From Bacteroidales bacterium (GTDB lineage Bacteria; Bacteroidota; Bacteroidia; Bacteroidales; P3), in the NCBI GenBank assembly GCA_017962665.1, contig JAGCUU010000023.1, positions 62,001-126,000 of the forward strand: a stretch of DNA of 64,000 nt, read 5' to 3'. Position numbers and translations under genes: made by a program. Below are positions 62,985-64,000 of this stretch, one piece after another; position 1 is the stretch's first letter, and the number at the start of each line of letters is the position of its first letter. The notes beneath the pieces were generated by a model. The model had not been told where the DNA came from, did not search any database, and saw nothing but the letters and a program-made list of their open reading frames with translations.

Positions 62985-63443
62985 TCAGGAATTGGAAAGG
63001 ATTGACTTGACAATCTCCGAGACAACACGGTTGTCGGCTTTGCCGGCAAATCGCTTTGAAGCCACTCCCATAACCTTACCCATATCCTTGGGCGATGTCG
63101 CTCCAACCTCTGCAACTATGGCACGGATATTCTCCTCTATCTCCTCCCGACTCATCTGTTTGGGAAGATAACGTTCTATCACACCCGCCTGGAACAACTC
63201 CTCGTCGGCCAAATCCTGACGGTTTTGCTGAACATAAATGTCGGCAGCCTCGCGACGCTGTTTCACCAACTTCTGAAGCATGGCCACCTCGGCAGCCTCA
63301 CTGACTTCTCCATTGACAGCATCTTTGCCGGTTTTCAACAACAATATGGCGGATTTGATGGCACGCAGCGACTCAAGAACATCCTTCTCCTTGTTGAGCA
63401 TCGCCTGCTTGATGTCATTGTTAATCTGTACTTCAAGACTCAT
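62985..63443 (-). CDS. yqeY: GatB/YqeY domain protein
   Basis: The 152-residue protein matches YqeY (EVQINNDIKQAMLNKEKDVLESLRAIKSAILLL; KQRREAADIYVQQNRQDLADEE; IERYLPKQMSREEI; KDMGKVMGVASKRFAGKAD). The domain also forms the tail of GatB and is thought to bind tRNA. It precedes the response regulator by 15 bases. Confidence 0.93.
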   Translation of the reverse strand: MSLEVQINNDIKQAMLNKEKDVLESLRAIKSAILLLKTGKDAVNGEVSEAAEVAMLQKLVKQRREAADIYVQQNRQDLADEELFQAGVIERYLPKQMSREEIEENIRAIVAEVGATSPKDMGKVMGVASKRFAGKADNRVVSEIVKSILSNS

Positions 63444-63473
63444 AGCATTAATACTTTATAGTTTTATAAAATG

Positions 63474-63504
63474 CAAAAAAAGGGAAGCAACAACGTACTT
63501 CCCT
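63474..63504 (-). terminator. Terminator of tRNA-Phe
   Basis: On the minus strand AGGGAAG pairs with CTTCCCT around a 10-base loop, followed by TTTTTTT. It lies before the yqeY promoter region. Confidence 0.82.
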
Positions 63505-63508
63505 GCTT

Positions 63509-63584
63509 TGGTGGCATTGACTGGAATTGAACCAGTGACACACTGATTTTCAGTCCGCTGCTCTACCAACTGAGCTACAACGCC
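63509..63584 (-). tRNA. tRNA-Phe (anticodon GAA)
   Basis: Acceptor stem GGCGTTG pairs with CAATGCC (one G-T), with A and CCA encoded. The anticodon loop CTGAAAA gives GAA. The anticodon stem GCGGA/TCAGT has a G-A mismatch in its middle pair and an outer G-T pair. Confidence 0.88.
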
Positions 63585-63612
63585 ATGATTCTGTATCAAT
63601 CAAAATCGGCTG

Positions 63613-63643
63613 CAAAAGTACAACTATTTTCACAAATAGCAAA
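63613..63643 (-). promoter_or_regulatory. Promoter of tRNA-Phe
   Basis: On the minus strand TTTG (63640-63643), exactly 19 bases, TACTTTTG (63613-63620): the full Bacteroidota promoter pattern, as at the tRNA-Met and tRNA-Leu genes. Confidence 0.75.
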
Positions 63644-63734
63644 ATATTTTTTCAAAGAACAACAGCCAATAGTCAATTCCTAACTGATTTCCAACTGATA
63701 AGACTTACTCTTTTTTTTCTTCAACTCCTCCTTT

Positions 63735-64000
63735 TCACTCTGCTTCCACAGCTGTTTCTTCAGCATTTTCTGACGAATTTGAGACTGATTCCTCATTGTT
63801 CCCCGACACATTGGAGCCTTTCTTTTTCTTTCTGTCTTGATGTATAATGTCTACGACAAGCATTCCCGCTCCTACGCATACGGCCGAATCGGCTATATTG
63901 AAAATAGCTGAGAAAAACTCGGCATGCCGTCCTCCCAATCCCGGTATCCAATCAGGCCATATCCAATGGAACAACGGGAAATACAACATATCCACCACAC
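63735..64000 (-). CDS. lspA: Lipoprotein signal peptidase, C-terminal part
   Basis: The frame is open to the right edge and continues outside the window. The visible 88 codons read VVDMLYFPLFHW, then FNIADSAVCVGAGMLVVDII, containing the catalytic Asp of the LspA signature (FNxADxxI) and the last membrane helix. A hydrophilic tail of about 35 residues rich in Lys, then Ser, Asn and Glu, follows. LspA removes the signal peptide of lipoproteins, of which this window encodes several. Confidence 0.9.
   Translation of the reverse strand, partial: VVDMLYFPLFHWIWPDWIPGLGGRHAEFFSAIFNIADSAVCVGAGMLVVDIIHQDRKKKKGSNVSGNNEESVSNSSENAEETAVEAE

Overview
This window looks like a chromosomal segment of a member of the Bacteroidota, most likely order Bacteroidales. 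The evidence is the recurrent -7 promoter element TAnnTTTG, sometimes with TTTG 19 bases upstream. Family evidence agrees: a PorX-type regulator and a protein with a type IX secretion (T9SS) type B C-terminal domain, an Rpb6-like omega subunit, an HU-CCDC81/SPOR protein, a DsbD-like protein, a Reg_prop propeller and a PorP/O-type porin. Genus and species cannot be assigned from sequence alone. I see no prophage, insertion sequence, CRISPR array or rRNA operon. Most of the window is core housekeeping DNA with small accessory pockets.

Layout. 1-2060: a phosphate uptake unit (start of a PstS lipoprotein gene, phosphate-selective porin) divergent from a membrane-anchored AraC-type regulator, with phased direct repeats between them. 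2078-2612: tRNA-Glu, then a gene-free stretch whose promoter is enclosed by an 17/18-base inverted repeat. 2613-8906: a DUF2147 protein and an RND efflux operon (adaptor, pump, TolC-like channel). 9074-11337: glmM translationally coupled to an FGE-fold lipoprotein that lacks the catalytic cysteines. 11480-17109: forward run of dNK, kdsB, HU/SPOR protein, trmB, yebC and rsmI. 17150-18462: a secreted protein of three exact 39-residue zinc-ribbon-like repeats, a small PLD-family protein and a repeat-rich spacer. 18463-26166: an M28 peptidase joined to a beta-barrel, htpG behind a 37-base palindrome, and a 1281-residue T9SS cargo.

26197-31440 (minus): guaA, a LysM/periplasmic-binding fusion, an unfused lpxC, and lpxA. 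31587-39163 (plus): bamD, rpoZ, coaBC, a lytic transglycosylase, uvrA and a DUF819 membrane protein. 39226-44818: initiator tRNA-Met, dsbD, a small Cys-rich lipoprotein, a Reg_prop propeller protein and a GATase1-like secreted protein. 45236-54914: tRNA-Leu, parE, an acidic/basic tail protein, a lipoprotein, nadD, a secreted hypothetical, tex, pdxK-like kinase and porX. 55051-60472: mfd and a long-chain acyl-CoA ligase. 60723-64000: tRNA-Gln, thioesterase, a two-component pair, yqeY, tRNA-Phe and the end of lspA.

Several genes cooperate in building the cell envelope: kdsB, lpxA, lpxC (lipopolysaccharide), bamD (outer-membrane protein assembly), glmM and the transglycosylase (peptidoglycan), lspA (lipoproteins), dsbD (envelope thiols) and porX with its cargo (T9SS). 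A second theme is DNA repair and topology (uvrA, mfd, parE). I found no complete, clearly new biological system. The best leads are the promoter inside inverted repeats at 2293-2437, the CCCH-repeat secreted protein at 17150, the peptidase/barrel fusion at 18463, the operator array at 1372-1490 and the palindrome before htpG.
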